Shown: positions 17,207-24,861 of the stretch, in pieces | How positions within the stretch are numbered: position 1 is the stretch's first letter | How the letters are laid out: each line of letters starts with the position of its first letter | Source: a virus | IMG/VR virus record: IMGVR_UViG_3300017782_000044 | Coordinates: 1-42,746 of that record | Reading direction: 5' to 3' (one strand) | Length of the DNA stretch: 42,746 nt | Translations under genes and position numbers: made by a program | Notes under the pieces: model-generated | Seen by the model: only the letters and a program-made list of their open reading frames with translations | Database searches by the model: none | Told to the model about the DNA's origin: nothing

Positions 17207-17826
17207 TCTACTACCTCAAAGTCAGCATCTACTACGTGTGAAGGTTCTTTTAGGGTAGCCATACGCAACTCAAATTGGTCTAGCAATTCCGGTTGGTCGC
17301 CTAAAATATCAACAAGCAATCTACTCATATCATTCATCTGTGCCTGTGCTAGAAGGAGTTGTGAATCAACACCTATTTCCTTCTTGAGTTGACCAATTAG
17401 TTTTAGGCTACTGTTAGCCTGTGAAATCAATTTCGCCGCATCAGCAACGAAGTCTGAGTTTATACCAACTACATCCTTCTGTTCTTCTAACTCGTCTAGA
17501 TAACCACGAATCCTGTGTATGATGTCATTCGCCGCAGTAAGTGTGTCTATGGATTGTGACCTAGCATCTTCTATATGTGTCGCTTCTGCTATATCATAGT
17601 CAACATGATTTGTCATGTGATTCAGTACAGTACCTTCCGGCCAATTATGTTTGACTTCTAAGTAACTAGGCTCGTACTCCCCATTGTTGATTGCTATTTC
17701 GTACTCACGCCTTTTCTTGTGGTCGCACATAGGGCATTCATCAGCAAGAACCCACGATAATACTTCTATCACAAAAGCATCATTGGTGGAAGATAGCCGT
17801 TCCTGTATTTCACGCTTGCTTCTCAT
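17203..17826 (-). CDS. Zinc/HTH coiled-coil protein, possible small terminase-like
   Basis: 207 residues. The start has CPMCDHKKRREYE then YLEVKHNWPEGTVLNHMTNH, which resembles the CxxCxHxxRxxIE...HxxxH N-terminal DNA-binding module of many tailed-phage small terminase-like proteins. Residues about 85-190 are long helices fit for oligomerisation and the tail is acidic. The large terminase is about 17 kb away, which would be unusual for a small subunit, so a different DNA-binding role is equally possible. Confidence 0.5.
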   Translation of the reverse strand: MRSKREIQERLSSTNDAFVIEVLSWVLADECPMCDHKKRREYEIAINNGEYEPSYLEVKHNWPEGTVLNHMTNHVDYDIAEATHIEDARSQSIDTLTAANDIIHRIRGYLDELEEQKDVVGINSDFVADAAKLISQANSSLKLIGQLKKEIGVDSQLLLAQAQMNDMSRLLVDILGDQPELLDQFELRMATLKEPSHVVDADFEVVE

Positions 17827-18013
17827 CCAATACCCCCAATAATACTTTTAGCCTTTCTATATAGACTGCCCCATCTAGTAATTCCTCTTGCAAATGCGTT
17901 AGCCATTCGATGTTTGTTAAATCTTCTCGCTCCATAGTTACGCCGTATTTCTTGAGTCCTACTTTTGCACGTTGCCTAATCTTGTCAATTACTTTTTCCT
18001 CATAAATACTCAT
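17810..18013 (-). CDS. MazG-like all-alpha NTP pyrophosphohydrolase-type protein
   Basis: 67 residues: MSIYEEKVIDKIRQRAKVG, KKYGVTM, and LTHLQEELLDGAVYIERL. The KYG followed by an EExxD-type helix matches short phage members of the MazG/dUTPase-like alpha family that hydrolyse or bind nucleotides. Only part of the family's metal-binding set fits in this length, so it may be a regulatory relative. GGCTAAAAGTAAC, the GTTACTTTTA motif read on the coding strand, lies just before the RBS-like AGGTGA. Confidence 0.55.
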   Translation of the reverse strand: MSIYEEKVIDKIRQRAKVGLKKYGVTMEREDLTNIEWLTHLQEELLDGAVYIERLKVLLGVLDEKQA

Positions 18014-18041
18014 AATAAATCACCTAAGTTACTTTTAGCCC

Positions 18042-19358
18042 TCATATCTTGTCACTCTTTGCGTTTTTGCCGAAGCGACAAAGCAGACCTTTTCTGCCTC
18101 GTCTTGCAGTTTCAGGTTCAAACTCCGCATACCAATCCTGCGGTTCTAGATTCTCGATAATCCATCGCTTTGCTGATTGGTAATCTCCGTTTGTAACCAT
18201 GCGTGATACTTCTTTTACAACCTCAGACTTAGGCAAGTCCTTCATCCAAAATGTCGTGCGTATCAATTCCATGTCTGCATCCATGACAGTCCTACGCATC
18301 TTGAGTGATGAGTTTAGTATTGCCTCAAGCGTTGGGTCTAGTGTGATAACTAATGGTTGACCGCCACGATACTCAGGCTTCATCATGTGATAGCCGATAC
18401 AGATTCGTCTAAACAAATCAGATTCAAAAGACCTAACCGATGGGTGTTCTATCCACTCAAGAACGTCATCAGCAAACAACAGACCTGATGGGGGATTCGC
18501 TACTGCGTTATTCATACGATTACGAATCCACTCCTTGATTGATATTGCTAGGTTCGCTAACTCTAATCTTTCTTCTACGCTAACATTAGATTGTTTATGT
18601 TGTGCCTGTTTGTATAACAACTCTTTTTCAGGAGTCATCTCGATGTCAATGATGAAGAATCTTCTGTCAAGACCTGACTCTAACTCAAATCTTGCAGGTT
18701 GTGTACCCGCCCAAATAGAATAGCGGGTTGTGTAGTTTACCCATCCTGCTCGGAGAGCCTTTTGCACACGACCATTATCTAGAGATGTAAGTAACTGATT
18801 CTTCATGTCAAGCGAGTGTTCTTTCTTAGACGCATCAGACATTGAGGAAAACTCTTCAAAGCCTAGAATGCCACCACACAACTCACGTGCAAGTGGTCTA
18901 CCTAAGATTCTACCATCCTCATCTACCGAGCCGAACATACCTGCCTCAGTAACGCTATTTGGGCCGAGCATGGTTCTCATACCCTCACCTAAATCTTGAT
19001 TCATACTATGCAAAAGACCTGTGCCTTCTGACAAGAACATATTGATAAGAATACTTTTACCCGAACCTTTCGCACCACGAAGCATCAGATGAATACGTGT
19101 GTCAGGTAGTTGTGACATCGGTGTGTAGAAGGGGGGATTGTTGTGCCGCAACGGACAATGAGTAATCACGAAGTCGCCTTCTTCTTCGTCAACTAGTGGG
19201 CTATCAGGGTCGAAGTCACAACGACTGCATTTATTGAGAGCGTTGAAGATATGCGCTCCAATACTACATAGGAAAATAGGTACTTTATCCTCGACATCTA
19301 CGTAGTAATTACGTGTAGTAAACTCAAGCGTCTTGGCAAATACATCAAAATCACTCAT
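18042..19358 (-). CDS. MCM-like AAA+ ATPase, probable replicative helicase
   Basis: 438 residues. A short N-terminal region with KCSRC and a later Cys suggests a zinc site, as in MCM N-domains. The AAA+ core has Walker A RGAKGSGKS (94-102), Walker B GGILGFEEFS (162-171), sensor 1 AGTQ (217-220) and DRRF (231-234) as candidate arginine finger, in MCM-like order. The C-terminal 120 residues are helical. Archaeal MCM is about 650 residues, so this is a reduced form. First gene of an operon, leaderless, with an ACGCTTGCGAT-type promoter. Confidence 0.75.
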   Translation of the reverse strand: MSDFDVFAKTLEFTTRNYYVDVEDKVPIFLCSIGAHIFNALNKCSRCDFDPDSPLVDEEEGDFVITHCPLRHNNPPFYTPMSQLPDTRIHLMLRGAKGSGKSILINMFLSEGTGLLHSMNQDLGEGMRTMLGPNSVTEAGMFGSVDEDGRILGRPLARELCGGILGFEEFSSMSDASKKEHSLDMKNQLLTSLDNGRVQKALRAGWVNYTTRYSIWAGTQPARFELESGLDRRFFIIDIEMTPEKELLYKQAQHKQSNVSVEERLELANLAISIKEWIRNRMNNAVANPPSGLLFADDVLEWIEHPSVRSFESDLFRRICIGYHMMKPEYRGGQPLVITLDPTLEAILNSSLKMRRTVMDADMELIRTTFWMKDLPKSEVVKEVSRMVTNGDYQSAKRWIIENLEPQDWYAEFEPETARRGRKGLLCRFGKNAKSDKI

Positions 19359-19379
19359 AATTCATCCTACCCATGTTTT

Positions 19380-19413
19380 CTTATTAATCCCTAACAATCC
19401 CTATCGCAAGCGT
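19380..19413 (-). promoter_or_regulatory. ACGCTTGCGAT-type promoter of the MCM-like gene
   Basis: Minus strand: ACGCTTGCGAT (19403-19413), 14 nt, ATTAATAAG (19380-19388), 26 nt to the ATG at 19358. Immediately upstream, 3 nt away, is a TAAAAGTAA motif, the same spacing as at 23937. Confidence 0.75.
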
Positions 19414-19433
19414 CATTTACTTTTACCTTCCTT

Positions 19434-20270
19434 TTAACCGTGCATATTTTGATACCGGTCAGCCATCGCTCTATCTAAATCGAAAGGCTGAGTCAGATGT
19501 TCAAAGTCACGCAAGACTCCGATGTATTCCTCAACTTTACTTTTAGAGTAAGACAAACCTAAAACATCTTTACAATATTTGAGAAGAGAAAGACTTGTTT
19601 CTTCGTCAATAAATCCTGTCTTTGTGTTACCGCCTATCGCAATCCATACTCCACGAATATCATTCGTGCAGAAGTTTTTGAAAACGGATGCGAAAGGCCA
19701 CGATGGGGGAGCGAGGATTATTTGTCGCTCTAATGTGTCTTTTCCGTTGATAGTCTGTATTTCTTCTTCGTGGTTGACATAATCGAAGAGAGCGACATCA
19801 CCATCATCTATTGATATGTACTCATCCGGTGCTACTTTGTTTACTGCTTGTAGCATATTAGTTGTAAGGTAAACCAATTCATCAACTCCGTGTTGATTCA
19901 TTTCCATTACTATGTCACGCACGATAGGATAAGTGTAGAGCCACACATGGTCTGCTACATCTGAATCAGGTAGTGGGTACGCATGAGTTATTCTTAGGAT
20001 AAAAAAACGCCTACCATCTTCGTTGCGAGTTTCAAACATTCGCCACTCAGGAAATGTAGGTTCGGGTGCTGAATTGAATGCACCTACCTTGTGCAACTTG
20101 CTGAATATCTTACACACCGGTTTTTCTTCGCCTATCAAACCCATACCTGCGATGAAGGATGCGAAGCCCATCTCACCTTGATGGAATACTATTAGGCTAG
20201 AAGGTTCTGACTGTAAGTTGTCATTCTGCCAAATAAAATCAGCATCACTTCTTTGTGTTATATGCTTCAC
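19434..20270 (-). CDS. PAC2-like (proteasome-assembly-chaperone-like) protein
   Basis: 278 residues. The start of the fold, SLIVFHQGEMGFASFIAGMGLI (26-47), matches the LivGfPG.G.vG.iaa.yLi opening of PAC2 family proteins; YPIVRDIVMEMNQHGVDELVYLTT looks like the family's second alpha/beta unit, and GFIDEETSLSLLKYC...GLSY its C-terminal helix-loop. PAC2 proteins in archaea and eukaryotes help assemble or regulate the 20S proteasome. In a virus it could act on host proteolysis, but its role is inference. ATGA overlap with an upstream winged-helix gene. Confidence 0.5.
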   Translation of the reverse strand: MKHITQRSDADFIWQNDNLQSEPSSLIVFHQGEMGFASFIAGMGLIGEEKPVCKIFSKLHKVGAFNSAPEPTFPEWRMFETRNEDGRRFFILRITHAYPLPDSDVADHVWLYTYPIVRDIVMEMNQHGVDELVYLTTNMLQAVNKVAPDEYISIDDGDVALFDYVNHEEEIQTINGKDTLERQIILAPPSWPFASVFKNFCTNDIRGVWIAIGGNTKTGFIDEETSLSLLKYCKDVLGLSYSKSKVEEYIGVLRDFEHLTQPFDLDRAMADRYQNMHG

Positions 20271-20638
20271 AATGTAACCCCCATAATTTCTAGTGCGTTT
20301 GTGACTGCTTTTGGTTGAGATTTTCTAATGTGGTGCTTAGTTACTTTTGTGTTAATTTTTTCTACTATTTCTTCGGGCGTTCTTGCTCGCCACAAATACA
20401 CCTTACCACTAAAGTTATCGTACTTATTCATAACGTGGCCTTTGTTATCGAACAACGGACTTGTTCTCAATACTTGTGCTATCTGATGTGAAGAGAAACT
20501 ATGATAGTTGCTCTTCTTTTGAGTAGCCCTTCTATGATTAATGTAGTCCTTGATGTCTTGCACAGTAGCCTCTCCACTTTCTTGCAGATATTCATACATC
20601 CAATCTGCTAGCCTAATGTTACGACTGCTACCTACCAT
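20267..20638 (-). CDS. Winged-helix DNA-binding protein
   Basis: 123 residues. RLADWMYEYLQESGEATVQDIKDYI is a typical first half of a winged helix, HQIAQVLRTSP the recognition helix and GKVYLWRAR the wing; the tail is basic. Likely a viral transcription regulator, co-expressed with the PAC2-like protein. It is preceded by a TATA box 25 nt upstream and, beyond that, by the AT-rich element at 20.7 kb. Confidence 0.65.
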   Translation of the reverse strand: MVGSSRNIRLADWMYEYLQESGEATVQDIKDYINHRRATQKKSNYHSFSSHQIAQVLRTSPLFDNKGHVMNKYDNFSGKVYLWRARTPEEIVEKINTKVTKHHIRKSQPKAVTNALEIMGVTL

Positions 20639-20658
20639 ACCATCACCTACATATTCAT

Positions 20659-20667
20659 GCCTATAAA
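20659..20667 (-). promoter_or_regulatory. TATA box of the winged-helix/PAC2-like operon
   Basis: Minus-strand TTTATAGGC followed by ATGAATATG, centred 25 nt before the ATG at 20638. No ACGCTTG element at the 14-nt position. Confidence 0.6.
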
Positions 20668-20700
20668 CAACTCGGTCTTATTCTTTTCTTTCCTTGTGTA

Positions 20701-20860
20701 ATCTCTCAAATAAATAAAACGTTGTACTGCGAGCCATTCTCTTATTTCTTTTATTTCTTCAAAGACATAGATAATATAAGAAGAAAGCCCTTTTACAAAC
20801 ACCTTTGAAGTAAATAATTAATTCCCAAAACCGTGATACTGCGAGCCTGTTATTTTTTCT
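20701..20860. repeat. AT-rich intergenic element, copy 1
   Basis: Contains AAATAAATAAAACGTTGTACTGC (20708-20730) with GAGCC after it, then TTATTTCTTTTATTTCTTC followed by AAAG, and a second ACTGCGAGCC at 20838 followed by TTATTTTTTCTGA. The same pieces recur at 37.24-37.43 kb, partly inverted, and GTTGTACTGCGA recurs at 33735. No gene is apparent. Possible origin, replication-protein site or regulatory element. Confidence 0.55.
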
Positions 20861-20873
20861 GAGGTAATTAAAA

Positions 20874-21659
20874 TTACCAAATTAATTCACTATATCTCTC
20901 ATGCTCTAACTTATTTCTATCCTTAATGTTTAGAGAGTGGATTTGATAGGACATATTTCCCAATGTAATTTTGTCAGCCATAGGTATGTATTTTTCATCT
21001 AATACTTTTAGCCCCTCTATAAGAGTGTCAATGTGACCGTAAATATCTGTGACAGGCAACGTACATAATCTACCATTGAATGCTCTAGATTCTATGGGTT
21101 GGATAAATCCAATTCCTGCTGAATATCTACCTGCTATTATTACATGGTGTTTGTTGGCTTGGTACTTGGAGATAATCTCAATAATTTTGTTACCCTGAAT
21201 GTAAGTCGCTACTAATCCTGTGAAGAATCCTTCTCTTGCACGATAGGGTACTAGTCTTACTTGATAATCCCAATCCTCTATGTACTCGGCTATCTCACCC
21301 ATAGTTTGTTGAGTTTCTTTTGGGTTATGTTTTTTATTACCATCGAACCCTACGATGTAATTGTCCTCATCTATCCATGCTCTAACTAAAGTGTTAGGAT
21401 AGTCATACAGAAAATCATTGATGATAACTTCAAGGGGTACTTCGTTAATTACATTTAGGTAACTATTATAGTGAAACTTCTCATTGTCTAAATTGTCTAG
21501 AAATCTCCACATGACGTATCTATCTTTTATCTTCAAAGTAGTATGGTCTGCCACAAGCAAAGTTACTTTTGGGTCGGTTCTAACAGGTCTAACGTCTAAA
21601 TTGAATGCTATGGCTTCTACGACTTCTACGTTACCTGATACGAAATCAAGACGATTCAT
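20874..21659 (-). CDS. Unknown 261-residue protein
   Basis: A mixed alpha/beta protein without recognised motifs. Regularly spaced strands (VTLLVADHTTLKIKD, HHVIIAGRYSAGIGF) and several Asp/His are visible, but no catalytic set. ATGA overlap with the upstream winged-helix gene, so it belongs to that three-gene operon. Confidence 0.6.
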   Translation of the reverse strand: MNRLDFVSGNVEVVEAIAFNLDVRPVRTDPKVTLLVADHTTLKIKDRYVMWRFLDNLDNEKFHYNSYLNVINEVPLEVIINDFLYDYPNTLVRAWIDEDNYIVGFDGNKKHNPKETQQTMGEIAEYIEDWDYQVRLVPYRAREGFFTGLVATYIQGNKIIEIISKYQANKHHVIIAGRYSAGIGFIQPIESRAFNGRLCTLPVTDIYGHIDTLIEGLKVLDEKYIPMADKITLGNMSYQIHSLNIKDRNKLEHERYSELIW

Positions 21660-21952
21660 CTAACTCGGCCACCTAACCAATCTATCAATGCCTGTTCGTC
21701 TGTTACCTTGTATAGAAGCACCTTGTACTTGTGTACCGACAATCCATCAGTAAGCATAACTCCTACGCCACCGTCTTTTATTCTTTCTACTCCCTTTGCT
21801 CCACGCATTAGGTTGCTGATGTGTCGTGTATCAGTCACACTTTGCCTACTTACTTTTGGGTCTAATCTTGTTATAATCTCAGCCCCCGTAAGCCCTGTCG
21901 GATTGTCTATCAACACTTCTGCTATTGCTCTTCTTGCCTGTATTTTCCTCAT
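21656..21952 (-). CDS. Winged-helix protein
   Basis: 98 residues from the ATG at 21952, which overlaps the upstream stop (ATGA); five extra residues would come from 21967. RRAIAEVLIDNPTGLTGAEIITRL then DTRHISNLMRG and a beta wing with YKVLLYKV form a winged helix. Likely DNA-binding regulator, the third of four such proteins in the window. Confidence 0.6.
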   Translation of the reverse strand: MRKIQARRAIAEVLIDNPTGLTGAEIITRLDPKVSRQSVTDTRHISNLMRGAKGVERIKDGGVGVMLTDGLSVHKYKVLLYKVTDEQALIDWLGGRVR

Positions 21953-22158
21953 TTTATTCTCCCCCAATTAACATCGTCACCGATGATATTTAATGTCTGC
22001 AACTTAGCCCTAATTCTGTCTATTAGTCTACGCATTGGGCTTATCGTTGCGGGTATCTTCTGATACCCATATTGACTACATAAAGCCTTCTCCTGAGCAT
22101 CTAAGTAAGAGTTGTATCGCTCTCTATCAGCATACTCTACGGGGCATGACTCTCTCAT
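21949..22158 (-). CDS. Unknown 69-residue protein
   Basis: Charged, helical and Tyr/Arg-rich, no recognised domain. First gene of a three-gene operon and leaderless: its ATG is 25 nt from the TATA box of an ACGCTTG-type promoter. Confidence 0.55.
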   Translation of the reverse strand: MRESCPVEYADRERYNSYLDAQEKALCSQYGYQKIPATISPMRRLIDRIRAKLQTLNIIGDDVNWGRIK

Positions 22159-22178
22159 GTTTATGAATCAATCTCATA

Positions 22179-22212
22179 CTATATGAAGGTAGCGAAACCC
22201 TATCACAAGCGT
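22179..22212 (-). promoter_or_regulatory. ACGCTTGTGAT-type promoter
   Basis: Minus strand: ACGCTTGTGAT (22202-22212), 14 nt, TTCATATAG (22179-22187), 25 nt to ATG 22158. A CGTTACAAAA sits 3 nt upstream of the element, where TAAAAGTAA sits in two other copies; this is one of only two such copies outside the right-hand cluster. Confidence 0.75.
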
Positions 22213-22264
22213 TAATTTTGTAACGTACAATATATTGCACAAAGACCTCAAAAAAAAGTTACTT

Positions 22265-22357
22265 TTACGCTAGATAAACCATTAATCCCATGAAAGAACA
22301 ATACAAAAATACCTGACCTAATGCCATCCAAAGTAGTTGTTTTGTATTTTGGCTCAT
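22265..22357 (-). CDS. 30-residue membrane microprotein
   Basis: Sequence starts MSQNTKQLLWMALGQV and is hydrophobic through to VYLA. It begins 7 nt after the stop of the zinc protein gene; the intervening TAAAAGTAA motif supplies that stop codon. A single-pass membrane peptide ending the operon. Confidence 0.45.
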   Translation of the reverse strand: MSQNTKQLLWMALGQVFLYCSFMGLMVYLA

Positions 22358-22363
22358 TTACTT

Positions 22364-22633
22364 TTACCTTCTGTGTATTGTACCACGAACCGCAAAACGA
22401 TTGTGGTTTTTTAATCTAGAAATGAAGTCGCCTGACCTACACCACGCTATGATAGTTTCTTTTGGTATATCTTTACCTTGATGAACCTTGTAGTGCATCG
22501 CTCCTAAAGCACAATTACCGCATCCACGTGAACGAAGTAAAGGCCGTAAGTCCTCACCTCTCCCCATGATAGGTGCGTTACATACGCCACACAACAACCT
22601 TACTTCCACCTCTTGTTGCCACCGAGAGGCCAT
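22364..22633 (-). CDS. Zinc-binding protein (CGVC...CGNC)
   Basis: 89 residues with CGVC (15-18) and CGNC (38-41) plus a later Cys and basic tail, a zinc-ribbon-like protein with possible nucleic-acid binding. Its start overlaps the upstream gene by 34 nt, longer than usual here, so a later start is possible. Confidence 0.55.
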   Translation of the reverse strand: MASRWQQEVEVRLLCGVCNAPIMGRGEDLRPLLRSRGCGNCALGAMHYKVHQGKDIPKETIIAWCRSGDFISRLKNHNRFAVRGTIHRR

Positions 22634-22962
22634 GTTAGGTTTTTGAATGTTTCTGCTATATACATAGAACGGGGGTTAACTCTCTTACCATCTACTACCC
22701 ATTTGCCTCGACCTTTCTCCTTATCGTATGTAGGATTCAATCTCCAAAGTGTTCCTTTGGCTACCTGATTGTCTAGGTAATGTTTGGCAGTACCTTTATT
22801 GTGAAAGTATTTTGGTGGTAGTTGCTGATATTCTTTTTCTCCGGTACTTACTTCTACCCTACCTGTTTCCATAGAACCTGTGACCTTGAATGGTGGTTGG
22901 TCGTACTTGTCATACTGATACCATTTGTATGATTTTTCAGGATTTCTGTCAGCCTTAGCCAT
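22600..22962 (-). CDS. Unknown 120-residue basic protein
   Basis: Lys/Arg/Tyr-rich with many aromatics and a Gly-Lys-rich C-terminus, no recognised family. The 17 nt between the previous stop and its ATG are filled by CTAAAAGTAA, placing the GTTACTTTTA motif directly at the start codon. Confidence 0.55.
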   Translation of the reverse strand: MAKADRNPEKSYKWYQYDKYDQPPFKVTGSMETGRVEVSTGEKEYQQLPPKYFHNKGTAKHYLDNQVAKGTLWRLNPTYDKEKGRGKWVVDGKRVNPRSMYIAETFKNLTWPLGGNKRWK

Positions 22963-22979
22963 TTACTTTTAGCCCCCGA

Positions 22980-23246
22980 TTAACCGTATATTTCTTCTTT
23001 GACTCTAATTGTGTGCATCTCTAACCATTTTGAATGCCAATTCAATTCTGACTGTGTATCGTATTGCTCTCTAGTAGTGAAGATAGTACCACTCTTCATG
23101 TGAATGTCGTATTGAAATATCTCGTCTATACCATCGTCTGTGAGTTTTACTGTAACTGCTGAAATCTCAGTATACATGATAGTCGTTCTACCTGCATCAG
23201 TTTTAACTGAAAAGTAAGTATCATTATTGTAGTTAGTTGCGACCAT
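22980..23246 (-). CDS. Unknown 88-residue beta-rich protein
   Basis: Short alternating strands (TTIMYTEISAVTVKL, FQYDIHMKSGTIF) and a final helix resemble a small PH-like or single-domain barrel, but no family can be named. Start overlaps the upstream stop by one base. Confidence 0.55.
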   Translation of the reverse strand: MVATNYNNDTYFSVKTDAGRTTIMYTEISAVTVKLTDDGIDEIFQYDIHMKSGTIFTTREQYDTQSELNWHSKWLEMHTIRVKEEIYG

Positions 23247-23893
23247 TACTCTTCACTCTCCGAAGTTACTTTTAGGTCGTCTTTATCAGCAAATATCTTG
23301 TCAATGTCATCGAAAAACTCTTCTGTTGCTTTCTGCATTTCTTCTAGTGCATCTCCGGCAGTCATACCGAATATCGCTTCTGCAATGATTCCGTTCTCAT
23401 CTACGGGTGGAAAGACTAACTCATCCATCTGCTCTTTTGATGACTTGTAAGGCAACTCAGCAATGCACAACTTGATTTCTGTACCATCCTGCCCTTCATC
23501 GAAGGGGCAGTAGTCACGCATGATTTGGTCGGCACACTCTACAAACAACATCTTGTCTATCGTGACTGACGGCTCGTTAGCCTCGTAGATGTCTACAATG
23601 AAAGTGAATAGCGGAGCAGGTACTACACCGTACTCTCTACCCCATTGCCTAGTAGTAGTATCTGATAGAGCCAATAGCAACTCGTACTCGTCAGGTGACA
23701 TGATAAACCAATTTTCTGCTATCTGTCTAAGACTCCATGAGTTAGTAGTGTAGTTATCTGCTACCTTGTAGAACGATAGTGTCCTATCTCCAAAGTCGCT
23801 GATTTTCTCTTCTGTAATATTGGCTAGATTTCCATTGTGCTTGTTCATCAGGCAGTAACCTACCTTCAATTCCTTTTCTGTGCCTTCTCGCAT
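23246..23893 (-). CDS. Unknown acidic 215-residue protein
   Basis: Highly acidic, especially the last 40 residues (EEFFDDIDKIF, DKDDLKVTSESEE). No motif recognised. Acidic viral early proteins can be DNA mimics or protease decoys, but that is only a thought. Leaderless, from an ACGCTTGCGAT-type promoter; first gene of a five-gene operon. Confidence 0.6.
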   Translation of the reverse strand: MREGTEKELKVGYCLMNKHNGNLANITEEKISDFGDRTLSFYKVADNYTTNSWSLRQIAENWFIMSPDEYELLLALSDTTTRQWGREYGVVPAPLFTFIVDIYEANEPSVTIDKMLFVECADQIMRDYCPFDEGQDGTEIKLCIAELPYKSSKEQMDELVFPPVDENGIIAEAIFGMTAGDALEEMQKATEEFFDDIDKIFADKDDLKVTSESEE

Positions 23894-23913
23894 ATTATCT
23901 CCTACCTATTGAT

Positions 23914-23947
23914 GCTTATAAACTAGATGTATTCGTATCGCAAGCGT
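23914..23947 (-). promoter_or_regulatory. ACGCTTGCGAT-type promoter
   Basis: Minus strand: ACGCTTGCGAT (23937-23947), 14 nt, TTTATAAGC (23914-23922), 25 nt to ATG 23893. TAAAAGTAAC begins a few bases upstream with the same 3-nt gap as at 19403. Confidence 0.75.
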
Positions 23948-23961
23948 TAGTTACTTTTAGA

Positions 23962-24300
23962 CTACCAATAAGGGTCTAAGTCGTCATTCGGAATCATGTT
24001 CCAACTCTTCTTCATCTCATTCTCAAATGATACAAACTCTACGAAGTCAGGATTCTTTAGAAGGTGTAGTGGCACGTGCCAATCTCCATCTTCTTGTGCT
24101 TCCTTGATTGCATCCTGCATCACCCTCTCCTGTCTAGGATTCAATTCTACCCAATAGACTAGAGCGTGTCTGTGCCTGTTGGCTCTCGCTCTCCATGTGA
24201 ACATCGTAGGTGCTAGACCCATCTTCTCAGTTTCTTGAAATGACTCTAGGCCATGTGCGTCTGCTATTCCACAAAATACTTTTACGTTATCTTTACTCAT
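23962..24300 (-). CDS. Unknown 112-residue protein
   Basis: Mixed protein with Trp/His-rich centre (TWRARANRHRHALVYW); no domain recognised. Its ATG lies within the end of the upstream ORF as ATGAGTAA, an 8-nt overlap also found at 15629. Confidence 0.55.
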   Translation of the reverse strand: MSKDNVKVFCGIADAHGLESFQETEKMGLAPTMFTWRARANRHRHALVYWVELNPRQERVMQDAIKEAQEDGDWHVPLHLLKNPDFVEFVSFENEMKKSWNMIPNDDLDPYW

Positions 24301-24466
24301 TGTTTATCACCCTATTTATTTCGTCACTTGTATCATCAATCTCCTGCATGATGTACGAGTAATCATTGATGTTTGCGACAGGTGCTAGCACTATATACTT
24401 TCTCGCTAGCAAGAGAATCTTAGCAACTCTCTTGAGTAATACTTTTACGGTAATACTATCTGTCAC
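24293..24466 (-). CDS. 57-residue protein of unknown function
   Basis: GTG start preceded by GGAGAGG, a Shine-Dalgarno-like sequence. The product begins VTDSITVKVLLKRVAKILLL and has an amphipathic basic helix then an acidic helix. Overlaps the downstream start by 8 nt. Without it 230 nt of an otherwise packed operon would be empty. Confidence 0.5.
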   Translation of the reverse strand: MTDSITVKVLLKRVAKILLLARKYIVLAPVANINDYSYIMQEIDDTSDEINRVINNE

Positions 24467-24530
24467 GGTAAACCTCTCCTTGATTGTAGAAAATATCGAA
24501 AGTTACTTTTACAGTAAAAACATTAGTCAT
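24456..24530 (-). CDS. 24-residue micro-ORF
   Basis: MTNVFTVKVTFDIFYNQ..., starting 1 nt after the preceding stop and overlapping the next GTG start by 11 nt. The FTVKVTF strand parallels ITVKVLL in the next ORF because both carry the TAAAAGTA motif in the same frame. May be only a coupling leader. Confidence 0.3.
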   Translation of the reverse strand: MTNVFTVKVTFDIFYNQGEVYRDR

Positions 24531-24531
24531 C

Positions 24532-24861
24532 TCAAGCAACTCCATGTTTCCTAAGTATCTCAACATCGTGATTGCTGATTGGCTCTACGCTTCTGACTCT
24601 TGCTATACCTTCTGCGTAACTGACATCTATCCAACCATCTCCAATCTCCCCATCTCGCCAATCCTCATCTTGTATCGAATACATCTCATCAATCAACTCG
24701 GCGTGATTTTTACTTTTATCCTCTCCGTAAGTAGTTGCTTTTTCTTTACTGACTACTAATCTGTCTATTGATTCAGAATCTCCATGACGCAACTCAAAAG
24801 TCACAAGCATAAACTCATCTTTCTTTTCTATCAGTATGTTTGTATAATCTAATTTTCCCAC
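24532..24861 (-). CDS. Unknown acidic 109-residue protein
   Basis: GTG start with GAGGTGA about 8 nt upstream. Acidic with an alternating strand/helix pattern; no recognised family. Fourth position of the DUF932 operon. Confidence 0.55.
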   Translation of the reverse strand: MGKLDYTNILIEKKDEFMLVTFELRHGDSESIDRLVVSKEKATTYGEDKSKNHAELIDEMYSIQDEDWRDGEIGDGWIDVSYAEGIARVRSVEPISNHDVEILRKHGVA

